DNA of 64,000 bases from the NCBI GenBank assembly GCA_023664185.1, contig JAMPGA010000004.1, positions 23,710 to 87,709 on the forward strand. The letters are read 5' to 3'. This stretch comes from Muribaculaceae bacterium (GTDB lineage Bacteria > Bacteroidota > Bacteroidia > Bacteroidales > Muribaculaceae). Positions 36,261 through 47,798 of this stretch are shown here, piece after piece; position 1 is the stretch's first letter; the number at the start of each line of letters is the position of its first letter. The notes below the pieces were generated by a model. It worked only from the letters and a program-made list of their open reading frames with translations, had not been told where the DNA came from and ran no database searches. The position numbers and the translations under genes were made by a program.

Positions 36261-36728
36261 ATGGCAAGACAGCACTATGACGCACTCGACCTCCGTATAC
36301 TCGAGATGCTTTCAAACAACGCCCGCAAGCCCTTTCTTGAGATAGCACGCGAGACCGGCATCTCGGGGGCCGCTATCCATCAGCGCATACAGAAACTTAC
36401 AGCCTCAGGCATCATTCAGGGCTTCAAAACAGAGATCGACCCCGCCACAGTCGGCTATCAGACCTGTGCATACATCGGCTTTATCCTCAACGACTCGACA
36501 AAATTTGATGAAGTCGTGGATCGACTCAGAGAGATACCCGAGGTGGTAGACTGCCATTTCACCAGCGGTACCTACGATATCCTGGCCAAGATCTATGCTC
36601 GCAACAACGCCCATCTGCTCCAGATAATCCACAAGAAGCTCAGCCTCGGTCTGGGTCGCACCGAGACTCTTATCTCGTTTGAAGAGGTGTTCAAACGCCC
36701 CATACCCATTCAGCACGACGCAGAATAA
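36261..36728 (+). CDS. Lrp/AsnC family transcriptional regulator
   Basis: A 155-residue regulator. An N-terminal helix-turn-helix (about residues 8-58: LDLRILEMLSNNARKPFLEIA, then ISGAAIHQRIQKLTASGII) is followed by a C-terminal RAM ligand-binding domain (about 65-150). Such proteins sense amino acids or related metabolites and bind DNA as dimers and octamers. Targets cannot be read. Its stop TAA is directly followed by the TTG start of mtaB, so the two are co-translated. Divergent from lptD. Confidence 0.92.
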   Translation: MARQHYDALDLRILEMLSNNARKPFLEIARETGISGAAIHQRIQKLTASGIIQGFKTEIDPATVGYQTCAYIGFILNDSTKFDEVVDRLREIPEVVDCHFTSGTYDILAKIYARNNAHLLQIIHKKLSLGLGRTETLISFEEVFKRPIPIQHDAE

Positions 36729-38042
36729 TTGATAGACAAGACAACGTTTGGCAGTCGCACTGCCCTCTTTCACACCTTCGGGTGTAAACTCAACTTCGCC
36801 GAGACATCGACGGTGGCGCGCATCTTTGCCGAGGAAGGCATAGAGCGTGTCCAACCGGGCGATGAGCCTGACTATATAGTGGTCAACACCTGCTCGGTGA
36901 CGGAAATAGCCGACAAGAAATGCCGTCAGGCCATACGCTCGTTTGCACGCAGATATCCGCGGGCTCGCATTGTTGTGACCGGATGTTATGCCCAACTAAA
37001 ACCTGAGGAGGTGGCTGAGCTTCCCGGTGTGACCATTGTAGCCGGAACCGACCGCAAGCTGCGTTTGGCCGAGTATCTGCGCAGCGAAGGCGAGGCTCTG
37101 GTGTTTCACACACCCACGCGCGATATCGACACCTTCTCACCCTCCTGTTCCCGTGGCGACCGCACCCGATATTTCCTAAAGGTGCAGGATGGCTGTGACT
37201 ATTATTGCTCCTATTGCACCATACCCATGGCCAGAGGACGCAGCCGCTCGGGTACGATCGACGAGATTGTGGCTCAGGCACGCAGTGTGGCCTCGGAGGG
37301 AGGTAAGGAGATAGTGATAACCGGTGTAAATATCGGCGACTTCGGCCGTCGCAACGGGGAGACTTTCCTTGATCTCTGCCGGGCTCTCGATGGGGTGGAG
37401 GGGATAGAGCGATATCGTATATCGTCAATCGAGCCTAATCTGCTCACCGACGAGACCATCGAATTTGTGGCTCGATCACGCAGATTTATGCCTCACTTCC
37501 ATATACCATTGCAGAATGGATCTGACGAAGTGCTCAGGCTGATGCGTCGGCGTTATGACACTGCGCTATTTCGCTCGAAGATAGAGAAGATACGCTCCGT
37601 GCTGCCCGATGCTTTTATAGGTGTAGATCTTATTGTTGGTGCACGAGGTGAGACCGAGGAGCTTTTCGAGGAATCGCGCCGGTTTGTGGAGAGTCTTGAT
37701 ATTTCCAGGCTTCACGTGTTTACCTACAGCGAGCGTCCCGGCACACGTGCCCTGCAGATAGAGCCCGTGGTGAGCCAAGAAGAGAAGCATCGCCGAACAC
37801 GCATAATGCTCGGTGTGAGTGAGCGCAAGCTGAACGACTTCACACGCCGACATCTATCCACAGAGCGCCCGGTGCTACTTGAACACCCTCGCACCGACGG
37901 CTCCATGGCCGGATTCACCGATAATTATCTGCGTATTATTCTCGACAACCCCCGTCCCGAGCTCTCCAATACCGTTGTTCTCGTAAGAATAATCAGTCCC
38001 ATAGAGGGTGAGGAGGATAACCGTGGGGAAATAGCAATCTGA
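36729..38042 (+). CDS. mtaB: tRNA (t6A37) C2-methylthiotransferase
   Basis: A 437-residue radical-SAM enzyme that adds a methylthio group to t6A37 in tRNAs reading ANN codons. The N-terminal UPF0004 domain has cysteines in FGCKLNFAE, NTCSV and TGCYAQ; the radical-SAM cluster is CDYYCSYC; a TRAM-like C-terminus follows. The best start is a TTG immediately after the regulator's stop codon; no nearby ATG would keep the GCKLN motif. Followed after 8 bp by a GT2 gene. Confidence 0.92.
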   Translation: MIDKTTFGSRTALFHTFGCKLNFAETSTVARIFAEEGIERVQPGDEPDYIVVNTCSVTEIADKKCRQAIRSFARRYPRARIVVTGCYAQLKPEEVAELPGVTIVAGTDRKLRLAEYLRSEGEALVFHTPTRDIDTFSPSCSRGDRTRYFLKVQDGCDYYCSYCTIPMARGRSRSGTIDEIVAQARSVASEGGKEIVITGVNIGDFGRRNGETFLDLCRALDGVEGIERYRISSIEPNLLTDETIEFVARSRRFMPHFHIPLQNGSDEVLRLMRRRYDTALFRSKIEKIRSVLPDAFIGVDLIVGARGETEELFEESRRFVESLDISRLHVFTYSERPGTRALQIEPVVSQEEKHRRTRIMLGVSERKLNDFTRRHLSTERPVLLEHPRTDGSMAGFTDNYLRIILDNPRPELSNTVVLVRIISPIEGEEDNRGEIAI

Positions 38043-38050
38043 CTTCTTTC

Positions 38051-39058
38051 ATGACACGCAAACCGGTAGCAGTAATAATATTGAATTGGAATGGCGAGAA
38101 GCTACTTGAGCGCTTTCTCCCTTCGGTGGTCGAGCATACGTCTGCGGCCATAGCCGATGTGATTGTGGCCGACAACGGGTCAACCGACTCGTCGGTGGCG
38201 CTGCTTGAGCGCGATTTTCCCGGCGTGAGATTGTTGAAATTCGAGGAGAATCTCGGATTTGCCGAGGGATATAACCGCGCCGTGCGCGACACGCAGGATG
38301 AGTATGACTACACCGTGCTGCTCAACTCCGATGTCAGAGTTGATGATGATTGGCTCACACCGCTTTACGACTTTATGACCACGCATCCCGAAGTGGGAGC
38401 CGTGCAGCCAAAACTACTCTCCGAGGCCGAGCCTACGCGGTTTGAATATGCCGGTGCTTCGGGCGGATTTCTTGATCGACACGGCTACCCCTATTGCCGC
38501 GGTCGCATTTTTGATACTGTCGAAGAAGATTGCGGCCAGTATGACACCCCGGCGAAGGTCCACTGGGCAAGCGGAGCCTGTCTGATGGTGGATAACTCGG
38601 TGTATATGCGTGCCGGCGGACTGGATGCACGCTTTTTTGCCCACATGGAGGAGATAGACCTGTGCTGGCGCATCAGACTGATGGGTAAAGAGATATGGGC
38701 TATACCCTCGTCGCATGTGTATCATCTGGGTGGAGGGAGTCTGCCGGCTTCAAATCCGCGGAAGACCTATCTGAATTTCCGCAACAATCTGTTGATGCTC
38801 CATAAAAATCTCCCCGACTCGGTGAGAAAGGGAGTGCTCTTCCGCCGTCGGCTGCTCGACACTGTGGCTTGGGCTAAGTTTCTGCTGACAGGCGACTTCC
38901 CTCAGGCCGGAGCCGTGTGGCGCGCACACCGCGATTTTGCCAAAATGCGTTGTCACTACGACCGTCACCCCAACGAAAATCTGCTCGACGTGGGTGTGAA
39001 TATTATATTCGATTATTACGCCCGCGCCCGCCACACATGGGATTCTCTTGAAAATTAG
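38051..39058 (+). CDS. Family 2 glycosyltransferase, rhamnosyltransferase-like
   Basis: A 335-residue cytoplasmic GT2 with no membrane helices. The opening VAVIILNWNGEKLLERFLPS, VADNGSTDSS, NLGFAEGYNRA and LLNSDVRVDDDW are typical of rhamnosyl- or galactofuranosyl-type transferases of surface polysaccharide synthesis. The acceptor is unknown. The stop TAG lies exactly at the left edge of a MITE-like insertion: its G belongs to the element. Removing the element and one TTA copy would give TAA, so the protein is unchanged. Confidence 0.88.
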   Translation: MTRKPVAVIILNWNGEKLLERFLPSVVEHTSAAIADVIVADNGSTDSSVALLERDFPGVRLLKFEENLGFAEGYNRAVRDTQDEYDYTVLLNSDVRVDDDWLTPLYDFMTTHPEVGAVQPKLLSEAEPTRFEYAGASGGFLDRHGYPYCRGRIFDTVEEDCGQYDTPAKVHWASGACLMVDNSVYMRAGGLDARFFAHMEEIDLCWRIRLMGKEIWAIPSSHVYHLGGGSLPASNPRKTYLNFRNNLLMLHKNLPDSVRKGVLFRRRLLDTVAWAKFLLTGDFPQAGAVWRAHRDFAKMRCHYDRHPNENLLDVGVNIIFDYYARARHTWDSLEN

Positions 39059-39415
39059 ATTGTGTCTAATAAAGGGTGTTAACGCGTAGGGTTCATGGTA
39101 TGAGATGTATTTATAGATGCAGTTTCAGGAGTGTACTGGATGTACATGACTGAAACAAAGCGATAAAGACATCCAGAGCATGAAGTCAAATCATTCTTCC
39201 TTTCTGCGTTATTCAGCCTCATAAGACTTTTGTGATTTATGAAATATTGTTTTAATGAGTGTGAATTAACGAAAGTTACCTAGGCTCGGCCACTCTGTGC
39301 CGCTTTTTGTATAACTCTTCGGTCATGTGGCTACGGCCACACTCACTTATCGTTAGACAAAAATCGTCTAAAGATTGGCCGCCCTACGTGTTAACATCCT
39401 TTATTAGACACACTC
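39058..39415. mobile_element. MITE-like insertion with long terminal inverted repeats
   Basis: About 358 bp bounded by near-perfect 31-bp inverted repeats (39061-39091 and 39382-39412; two mismatches). Outward from both arms a further GA/TC pair extends to 39058 and 39415. The repeats start TGTGTCTAATAAAGG. A 3-bp direct repeat TTA (39055-39057 and 39416-39418) could be the target duplication. The interior has no convincing gene; it holds a hairpin (GTTTCAG 39122-39128 with CTGAAAC 39150-39156). It is probably mobilised by a related transposase elsewhere; no such gene is in this window. It could also be a decayed IS remnant. Confidence 0.65.
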
Positions 39416-39481
39416 TTAACCGTAAATCGGCACAATTTTGCGTATGTTTTGACGCTTCCGTCGAACATTCTGCGAACTTAA

Positions 39482-39513
39482 TTTGTTATTTTAAATGAAA
39501 AGTTGTAACTTTG
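39482..39513 (+). promoter_or_regulatory. Promoter of rho
   Basis: TTTG at 39482-39485, a 20-bp spacer and TAACTTTG at 39506-39513: a full match to the Bacteroidota promoter. It predicts transcription start near 39520 and a leader of about 365 nt before the rho ATG. It lies about 90 bp downstream of the MITE-like element. Confidence 0.6.
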
Positions 39514-39519
39514 CGTCAT

Positions 39520-39884
39520 AAAACCAGTGGCCTCATATATCAATGTTTTTAATCCATGAGCCCTGAGTGGCAAAAGTGTCACTTTTTTCTCCCCTCACTC
39601 CCCTCCACGCTATTCTAAGTTTTAGAACATCACGTTTTTTTGAAAGTATCTCCATTTTATTGATTACTGTATTGCGGATTGCTGTCTGCGCCTCCTCCCC
39701 CCGGCCTTCGGTATAAGCAATTTTTATCGGTTATCTTTTTCGTCGATACTATTTTGGCGATCTTGGAACCTTTATTCACTCTCCGACATCACTTTCTGAA
39801 AAAGGATGATTTAAAACAATCAACTGTTTTTAATAAAAATAGATCTCTTCTCCGCAACCCCCGGATTAGAATTATACATAGATT
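39520..39884 (+). promoter_or_regulatory. Long rho leader with U-tract hairpins and C-rich, G-poor tracts
   Basis: This stretch has no credible gene. It holds: a 7-codon ORF (39543-39566); a 6-bp stem at 39566-39571 with 39578-39583, running into six T; a C-rich, nearly G-free tract at about 39580-39613; a second stem TTCTAA/TTAGAA (39613-39618 with 39622-39627) followed by a T run at 39635-39641; and an ATTGCT/AGCAAT pairing (39678-39683 with 39716-39721) that loops out a C-run and is followed by TTTTT. The layout fits attenuation or Rho loading (rut-like) and hence autoregulation of rho. All pairings were found by hand. Confidence 0.5.
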
Positions 39885-41939
<2,055 letters not shown>

Positions 41940-41956
41940 CATCAGCATACATAAAC

Positions 41957-41998
41957 ACCGGAGGGAGACAACTATTAGCCTCTCTCCGGCGTTTTCTT
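41957..41998 (+). terminator. Rho-independent terminator after rho
   Basis: A stem of about 10 bp (CCGGAG with CTCCGG as the base, an inner GGAG/CTCT extension with one G-T pair) is followed by CGTTTTCTTAT. It lies 18 bp after the rho stop. Confidence 0.8.
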
Positions 41999-42027
41999 AT
42001 CAGTATTATAATCATCAAGAAACAAAT

Positions 42028-43347
42028 ATGGGACAACTGATAGCAATAGTCGGTAGGCCTAATGTGGGCAAGTCGACGCTTTTTAACCGTCTCACCCAGA
42101 CCCGTACAGCCATTACCAACGAGGAGGCCGGCACAACCCGCGACCGCCAGTATGGAAAGGTGGACTGGAATGGCAAGGAATTCTCGATCGTCGACACCGG
42201 AGGCTGGGTTGTGGGCAGTGAGGATGTGTTTGAAAACGAGATAAACAAGCAGGTTCATCTGGCCATCGAGCAAGCCGATGAGATACTCTTTGTGGTGGAT
42301 GCGACCAACGGAGTCACCGACCTCGACGATCAGGTGGCCGAGATACTGCGCCGCTCCACAAAGCCCGTGATCCTGGTAGCCAACAAGGTAGATGTGGGCG
42401 ACTCGCGATACAATATGGCCGAATTCTACTCCTTCGGTCTGGGCGATCCCATCGGGGTGTCGGCCGTGAGCGGATATGGCACAGGCGATCTGCTTGACGA
42501 AGTGGTGGCTAAGATGCCCGAGAAGGACGATGACGAAGGGGACACCCTCGAAGATATCCCTAAAATCTGTATTGTGGGACGCCCGAATGCCGGTAAATCG
42601 TCGCTGGTCAATGCCTTTATGGAGCAGGACCGCCATATAGTCACCGACATTGCCGGAACCACACGCGACTCCATATACACGCGCTACAATAAGTTTGGCT
42701 TCGACTTCTATCTGGTGGACACTGCCGGTATTAGAAAGAAGAACAAGGTGACCGAGGATATCGAATACTACTCCGTCATCCGCTCCATTCGCGCCATCGA
42801 GGCTTCGGATGTGTGTATCCTCATGATCGACGCCACCCGCGGCATCGAAGCGCAGGATGTGGCCATATTCTCGCTGATCCAGCGCAACAAGAAGGGCTTG
42901 GTTGTAGTGGTGAACAAATGGGACCTTGTGGAAGACAAGAGCAAAGAGGCCATACGCCACTACGAGGAGGCCATCAGAGGCCGCTTCGCCCCGTTCACCG
43001 ATTTCCCCATCATATTTGCATCGGCTCTGACAAAACAGCGTATTTTCCGAGTGCTCGAAACTGCTCTCCAGGTGTGTCAGAACCGCAAACGAGTGGTGCC
43101 CACCTCGCAGCTCAACACCGTGATGCTCGAGGCCATCGGAGCATACCCTCCTCCTGCCAACAAAGGTAAGTTTGTGAAGATCAAGTATGTCACCATGCTC
43201 AAGGGTTCGCCCATACCTACATTTATCTTCTTCTGCAATCTGCCGCAGTGGGTAAAGGAGCCATATCGCCGATATCTCGAAAACAAGATACGAGAAAACT
43301 GGGATTTCCACGGTACTCCCATAAACATCTATATGCGCGAGAAATAA
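42028..43347 (+). CDS. der: Ribosome-assembly GTPase Der (EngA)
   Basis: A 439-residue tandem-GTPase required for 50S maturation. First G domain: [22 protein letters not shown]. Second G domain: [24 protein letters not shown]-terminal KH-like domain is present (about 350-439). The length is typical. It stands alone between two strong terminators. Confidence 0.96.
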   Translation: MGQLIAIVGRPNVGKSTLFNRLTQTRTAITNEEAGTTRDRQYGKVDWNGKEFSIVDTGGWVVGSEDVFENEINKQVHLAIEQADEILFVVDATNGVTDLDDQVAEILRRSTKPVILVANKVDVGDSRYNMAEFYSFGLGDPIGVSAVSGYGTGDLLDEVVAKMPEKDDDEGDTLEDIPKICIVGRPNAGKSSLVNAFMEQDRHIVTDIAGTTRDSIYTRYNKFGFDFYLVDTAGIRKKNKVTEDIEYYSVIRSIRAIEASDVCILMIDATRGIEAQDVAIFSLIQRNKKGLVVVVNKWDLVEDKSKEAIRHYEEAIRGRFAPFTDFPIIFASALTKQRIFRVLETALQVCQNRKRVVPTSQLNTVMLEAIGAYPPPANKGKFVKIKYVTMLKGSPIPTFIFFCNLPQWVKEPYRRYLENKIRENWDFHGTPINIYMREK

Positions 43348-43372
43348 CCCTCGACAGCACATCAGCATAGTC

Positions 43373-43425
43373 AACACATCCACCCTATCCGAAAACTTTC
43401 GGCGGGGTGGATGTGTTGTTTATAT
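43373..43425 (+). terminator. Rho-independent terminator after der
   Basis: A 13-bp stem (43373-43385 with 43405-43417) with an inner CCGAA/TTCGG stem, followed by GTTTATAT. It is very stable. It lies 25 bp after the der stop. Confidence 0.85.
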
Positions 43426-43441
43426 AACAATACATCGCATT

Positions 43442-44164
43442 ATGACCACCTCTGCTTCAACACCCGTCAACACCCGCCACAAGGCCTCGAGAGTGATACA
43501 GAATCTGATGAATTTCATAGTTCTGGTGCTTTCGGTGCTCCTGATAGTGTGGCTTTCGATAGATACTTTCCGCAATGTGGATTTCCTGGAGAACCGTCCC
43601 TATATGACCTTTCAGCTCTGGGTGTGTCTATTCTTCATACTCGATTTTTTCGTGGGGTTGGCTCTTGCCGAAAATAAGTGGCGCTTTTTCAAACACCGTC
43701 TCATATTCCTGCTTCTATCCATACCCTATCTCAATATATTCACTTATATGGACATCCATCTCAGCCACGATGCCATATATTTTGTGAGATTCATACCCTT
43801 GGCGCGTGGAGCCCTGGCAATGTCGATAGTGATAGGCTATCTGTCGTCAAATGCTATCAACTCACTTTTTATGTCGTATATAGTCATCATGCTGCTGTTG
43901 GCCTATTTCTGCTCGCTCATATTTTTCCAGCGTGAACACGGGGTGAATCCGCAGGTCACGAGCTACTGGGATGCTCTATGGTGGAGTGCCATGAACATGT
44001 CGACCGTGGGGTGTGACATCAATCCTCTCACCCCGGTAGGCAAGATTGTGGCCGTGATTTTGCCCGTGTCCGGAATGGTGATATTTCCGCTCTTTACAGT
44101 ATATCTGACAAATTATGTGACAAACGCGATGAATAAAGCCAAGAACGATGAGCTGGAAGTGTGA
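43442..44164 (+). CDS. Tetrameric cation channel, voltage-gated-like
   Basis: A 240-residue membrane protein with about six predicted helices. The pore loop before the last helix is ALWWSAMNMSTVGCDINP, with a TVGCD selectivity filter at about residues 187-192, close to the K+ channel TVGYG type but with Cys-Asp in place of Tyr-Gly. An S4-like segment (FVRFIPLARGALAMS) has only a few positive charges. Ion selectivity is therefore uncertain. It is a single gene between a terminator and the purH promoter. Confidence 0.8.
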   Translation: MTTSASTPVNTRHKASRVIQNLMNFIVLVLSVLLIVWLSIDTFRNVDFLENRPYMTFQLWVCLFFILDFFVGLALAENKWRFFKHRLIFLLLSIPYLNIFTYMDIHLSHDAIYFVRFIPLARGALAMSIVIGYLSSNAINSLFMSYIVIMLLLAYFCSLIFFQREHGVNPQVTSYWDALWWSAMNMSTVGCDINPLTPVGKIVAVILPVSGMVIFPLFTVYLTNYVTNAMNKAKNDELEV

Positions 44165-44219
44165 AAAAATAAATTTTGTCAAAATGACGACATAATTTCG
44201 CCGTGTGGGATATTATTTG

Positions 44220-44227
44220 TATTTTTG
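44220..44227 (+). promoter_or_regulatory. Promoter -7 box of purH
   Basis: TATTTTTG, an exact TAnnTTTG core, 32 bp before the purH ATG. It may also serve mreB and the genes after it. Confidence 0.55.
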
Positions 44228-44259
44228 CACTCTGAAACTCCAATAGCAACAATCGCGGA

Positions 44260-45813
44260 ATGTCTGACATTAAACCAATCAAAAGAGCCCTCATCTCAGT
44301 GTATCATAAGGAGGGTCTCGACGAAATCCTTGCGTTGCTCAACGCAGGTGGTGTGAAGTTTCTATCGACCGGCGGCACACGCTCGTTTATCGAAAGCCTC
44401 GGGTATGAGTGTGAGGCTGTAGAGGAGCTCACCGGATATCCCTCCATCCTCGGAGGCAGGGTGAAGACCTTGCATCCCAAGGTGTTTGGCGGTATCTTGG
44501 CTCGTCGTGACAACGAGGGAGACCGTGAGCAGACCACCAAGTATGAGATTCCTGACATCGACCTGGTGATAGTAGACCTTTATCCCTTCAGCCAGACTGT
44601 GGCATCCGGCGCTTCGGAAGCCGACATTATCGAGAAGATAGATATAGGCGGCATATCGCTGATACGCGCAGCTGCCAAAAACTATAAAGACGTCATCATC
44701 GTAGCCTCAAAAGACCAGTATGCTCCCCTGTCCGAAATGCTTAAGCGCCAGGGCGCCGTATCGTCCATCGACGAGCGCCGCTGGTTTGCCTCACAGGCAT
44801 TTGCCGTTTCGTCGGGCTATGATACAGCCATATTCAACTATTTCGCCTCCACCGAGCCCGAACCTGCCCCCCTCAGCACTGCCAACGGCGGTGAGCTGCG
44901 CATAGCAGTCGACGGTGCCAAGCAGATGCGATATGGTGAGAATCCCCACCAGAAGGGCACATTCTACGGGCACCTTGACGAGATGTTCACTCAGCTCCAC
45001 GGCAAGGAGATAAGCTACAACAACCTGCTCGACATCGACGCTGCCGTATGCCTGATATCCGAGTTTACTTATCCCACATTTGCTGTGCTCAAGCACAACA
45101 ATGCCTGTGGCCTTGCCTCGCGCGGAACCATTGCCGAGGCCTGGAAGGATGCCCTGGCCGGCGACCCCGTCAGTGCTTTCGGCGGCGTTCTCATCACCAA
45201 TGGCCTCATCGACAAGGAGACAGCCGAGGATATCAACAAGATATTCTTCGAGGTGATCATAGCCCCTGAATATGCCGACGATGCCCTCGAAGTGCTGAAA
45301 CAGAAGAAAAACCGTATAATCCTCATACAGAACAAGAAGCTCGACACCAAGCGCCAGTATCGCTCTGTGCTCAACGGTGCGCTTGTGCAGGAACGCGACC
45401 TGAAGATTGAGACCGTTGAAGATCTCAAGCAGGTCACTGTCAAGGCCGTAACCCCCGCGCAGGCTCAGGATCTGCTCTTCGCTAACAAGATTGTGAAGAA
45501 CTCCAAGAGCAACGCCATCGTTCTGGCCAAGGACGGCATGCTTCTGGCCAGCGGCGTGGGTCAGACCTCGCGCGTGGATGCCCTCAAGCAGGCCATCGAA
45601 AAGGCTCGCTCGTTCGGACACTCTCTGGAGGGAGCAGTCATGGCTTCTGACGCCTTCTTCCCCTTCCCCGACTGTGTCGAGATAGCCCACGAAGCTGGCA
45701 TCACAGCAGTGATACATCCCGGAGGATCTATTCGCGACAACGAAAGTGTGGATTACTGCAATGCCCACGACATGGCTATGGTGACCACCGGTTTCCGTCA
45801 CTTCAAACACTAA
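44260..45813 (+). CDS. purH: Bifunctional AICAR formyltransferase / IMP cyclohydrolase
   Basis: A 517-residue enzyme for the last two steps of IMP synthesis. The N-terminal MGS-like cyclohydrolase domain spans about residues 1-195 (KRALISVYHKEGLDEIL, STGGTRSFIE, GGRVKTLHPKVFGGIL). The C-terminal AICARFT domain has KHNNACGLA. Length is typical. It lies 22 bp upstream of mreB, so purine synthesis may be cotranscribed with cell elongation genes. Confidence 0.95.
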   Translation: MSDIKPIKRALISVYHKEGLDEILALLNAGGVKFLSTGGTRSFIESLGYECEAVEELTGYPSILGGRVKTLHPKVFGGILARRDNEGDREQTTKYEIPDIDLVIVDLYPFSQTVASGASEADIIEKIDIGGISLIRAAAKNYKDVIIVASKDQYAPLSEMLKRQGAVSSIDERRWFASQAFAVSSGYDTAIFNYFASTEPEPAPLSTANGGELRIAVDGAKQMRYGENPHQKGTFYGHLDEMFTQLHGKEISYNNLLDIDAAVCLISEFTYPTFAVLKHNNACGLASRGTIAEAWKDALAGDPVSAFGGVLITNGLIDKETAEDINKIFFEVIIAPEYADDALEVLKQKKNRIILIQNKKLDTKRQYRSVLNGALVQERDLKIETVEDLKQVTVKAVTPAQAQDLLFANKIVKNSKSNAIVLAKDGMLLASGVGQTSRVDALKQAIEKARSFGHSLEGAVMASDAFFPFPDCVEIAHEAGITAVIHPGGSIRDNESVDYCNAHDMAMVTTGFRHFKH

Positions 45814-45835
45814 CATATCTCTCTATTCCAACAAA

Positions 45836-46855
45836 ATGGGACTTTTTTCTTTGACCAAAGAGATCGCTATTGACCTTGGCACGGCCAATACGCTAATCAT
45901 ACACAACGACAAGATCGTCATTGACGAGCCCTCGATTGTGGCCCTCGAGAAACGCACCGGCAAGCTCATTGCCGTGGGGCGCGAGGCCAAGCTCATGCAG
46001 GGCAAAGAGAACGACGGCATCGAGACCATTCGCCCCTTGCGTAAGGGTGTGATTGCCGACTTCAATGCCGCCGAGATGATGATCAGAGGCCTTATAAAGA
46101 AGGCAAGTACCAAGAGCAATTGGTTCTCACCCTCCATGAAGATGGTGGTGGGCATACCCTCGGGCTCAACCGAAGTTGAGGTGCGCGCCGTGCGCGACTC
46201 ATCGGAACATGCCGGTGGACGAGACGTCTACATGATCTACGAGCCCATGGCCGCAGCTCTCGGCATTGGCATCGATGTGCTTGCGCCCCAGGGCAACATG
46301 ATTGTCGATATAGGCGGTGGCACAACAGAGATCGCCGTGATATCGCTTGGCGGCATCGTGTCGAACAAGAGTATCCAGGTGGCTGGCGACGACCTCACCG
46401 ACGACATCGTGGAGCACATGAGCCGTGTTCACAACGTCAAGGTGGGAGAGCGCACCGCCGAGCAGATCAAAATTCATGTGGGCTCTGCTCTGACCGAACT
46501 CGAGAATCCCCCCGAGGACTTCATCGTGCACGGACCCAACAAGATGACAGCTCTGCCCATGGAGGTGCCCGTGAGCTATCAGGAGATTTCGCACTGCATC
46601 GAGAAGTCGATTTCGCGCATCGAGGCAGCCGTGCTCCAAGCACTCGACGAGACTCCCCCCGAGCTCTACTCAGACATCGTGATGAACGGTATCTTCCTGG
46701 CCGGCGGCGGCGCTATGCTCCGTGGCCTCGACAAGCGTCTCACCGACAAGATCGGTATACAGTTCCACATCGCTGAAGATCCTCTGCTCTCTGTAGCCAA
46801 GGGTACAGGCGTAGCTCTGAAGAACATAGAGACCTTCTCGTTCCTGATACGCTGA
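45836..46855 (+). CDS. mreB: Rod-shape-determining actin homologue MreB
   Basis: A 339-residue actin-like ATPase. Phosphate loops are visible in IAIDLGTANTLI and VDIGGGTTEIAVIS, and the adenosine motif in FLAGGGAMLRGLD. It forms membrane-bound filaments that steer the elongasome. First of the mreBCD-mrdA-rodA block. Confidence 0.95.
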   Translation: MGLFSLTKEIAIDLGTANTLIIHNDKIVIDEPSIVALEKRTGKLIAVGREAKLMQGKENDGIETIRPLRKGVIADFNAAEMMIRGLIKKASTKSNWFSPSMKMVVGIPSGSTEVEVRAVRDSSEHAGGRDVYMIYEPMAAALGIGIDVLAPQGNMIVDIGGGTTEIAVISLGGIVSNKSIQVAGDDLTDDIVEHMSRVHNVKVGERTAEQIKIHVGSALTELENPPEDFIVHGPNKMTALPMEVPVSYQEISHCIEKSISRIEAAVLQALDETPPELYSDIVMNGIFLAGGGAMLRGLDKRLTDKIGIQFHIAEDPLLSVAKGTGVALKNIETFSFLIR

Positions 46856-46913
46856 CCCCTGTGGCGGTGGCAAGCAACACCAATAGTCCTACTCACAACA
46901 CCGACGCACAGCT

Positions 46914-47768
46914 GTGTCTGAGCTACTAAAATTTCTGGTAAAATACAGTTCGTGGTTCCTGTGTGCACTCTACCTGCTCATCTCGGCGGTATTGCTGCTC
47001 ACGGGCAACCCTTACCAGCATCATGTGTTTCTGACATCAGCCAACACGGTGTCGTCGGGCGTATACCGCACCACAAACGGAGTGACCTCCTACTTCTCGC
47101 TCAGAGAGATAAACAACGATCTGCAGCGGCGCAACTCCGACCTCGAGCTTGAAATCTACAGGCTCAAGGACGTGATAAAGACCTATCGCCAGCAGATTTA
47201 TGCCGACTCAATGACTGTAGACTCCGCTCTGACCCGCTATCACTTCATAATAGCTGATGTGATAAACAGTTCCATCAACCATTCGCACAACTATATCACC
47301 ATCGACAAGGGGAGCCTTGACGGCATAGAGCCTGAGATGGGTGTGATGGATCAGAATGGCATTGTGGGTATAGTCAATGTGGTGGGCGACCATACCGCAC
47401 GCCTCATCTCCGTGCTCAACCCCTATCTGCGCCTGTCGTGCAAGGTGAAGGGTCAGGCACAGGTGGGCTCGCTGGTTTGGGACGGCCGCAGCCCCGACGA
47501 AGCCATACTTGAGGAGCTGCCCAAACACTCGAAGTTTGTGAAGGGCGACACGATTGTCACCTCCGGATACTCGTCGGTATTTCCCGAAGGTGTCCCGGTG
47601 GGCACTATAGAGTCGGGCACACGCGACCGCGAGGACAATTTCTACACGCTGCGGATTAAGCTCTTTACCGACTTTTCCACCCTGAGCACCGTGAGAGTGA
47701 TACGCGACAAGATGCGCGACGAGCTCACCGAGGTAGAGAAGGAACTTGAGATTAAAAACGTCCAGTAA
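46914..47768 (+). CDS. mreC: Rod-shape-determining protein MreC
   Basis: A 284-residue inner-membrane protein. One N-terminal helix (about 10-30) is followed by a coiled coil (about 58-90, NNDLQRRNSDLELEIYRLKDVIK) and the periplasmic double beta-barrel domain. The start is GTG (46914); no ATG is positioned to give the conserved N-terminus. It couples MreB to PBP2 and RodA. Confidence 0.9.
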   Translation: MSELLKFLVKYSSWFLCALYLLISAVLLLTGNPYQHHVFLTSANTVSSGVYRTTNGVTSYFSLREINNDLQRRNSDLELEIYRLKDVIKTYRQQIYADSMTVDSALTRYHFIIADVINSSINHSHNYITIDKGSLDGIEPEMGVMDQNGIVGIVNVVGDHTARLISVLNPYLRLSCKVKGQAQVGSLVWDGRSPDEAILEELPKHSKFVKGDTIVTSGYSSVFPEGVPVGTIESGTRDREDNFYTLRIKLFTDFSTLSTVRVIRDKMRDELTEVEKELEIKNVQ

Positions 47769-47798
47769 ACATACATCCATCCCAGCACACCACACACT

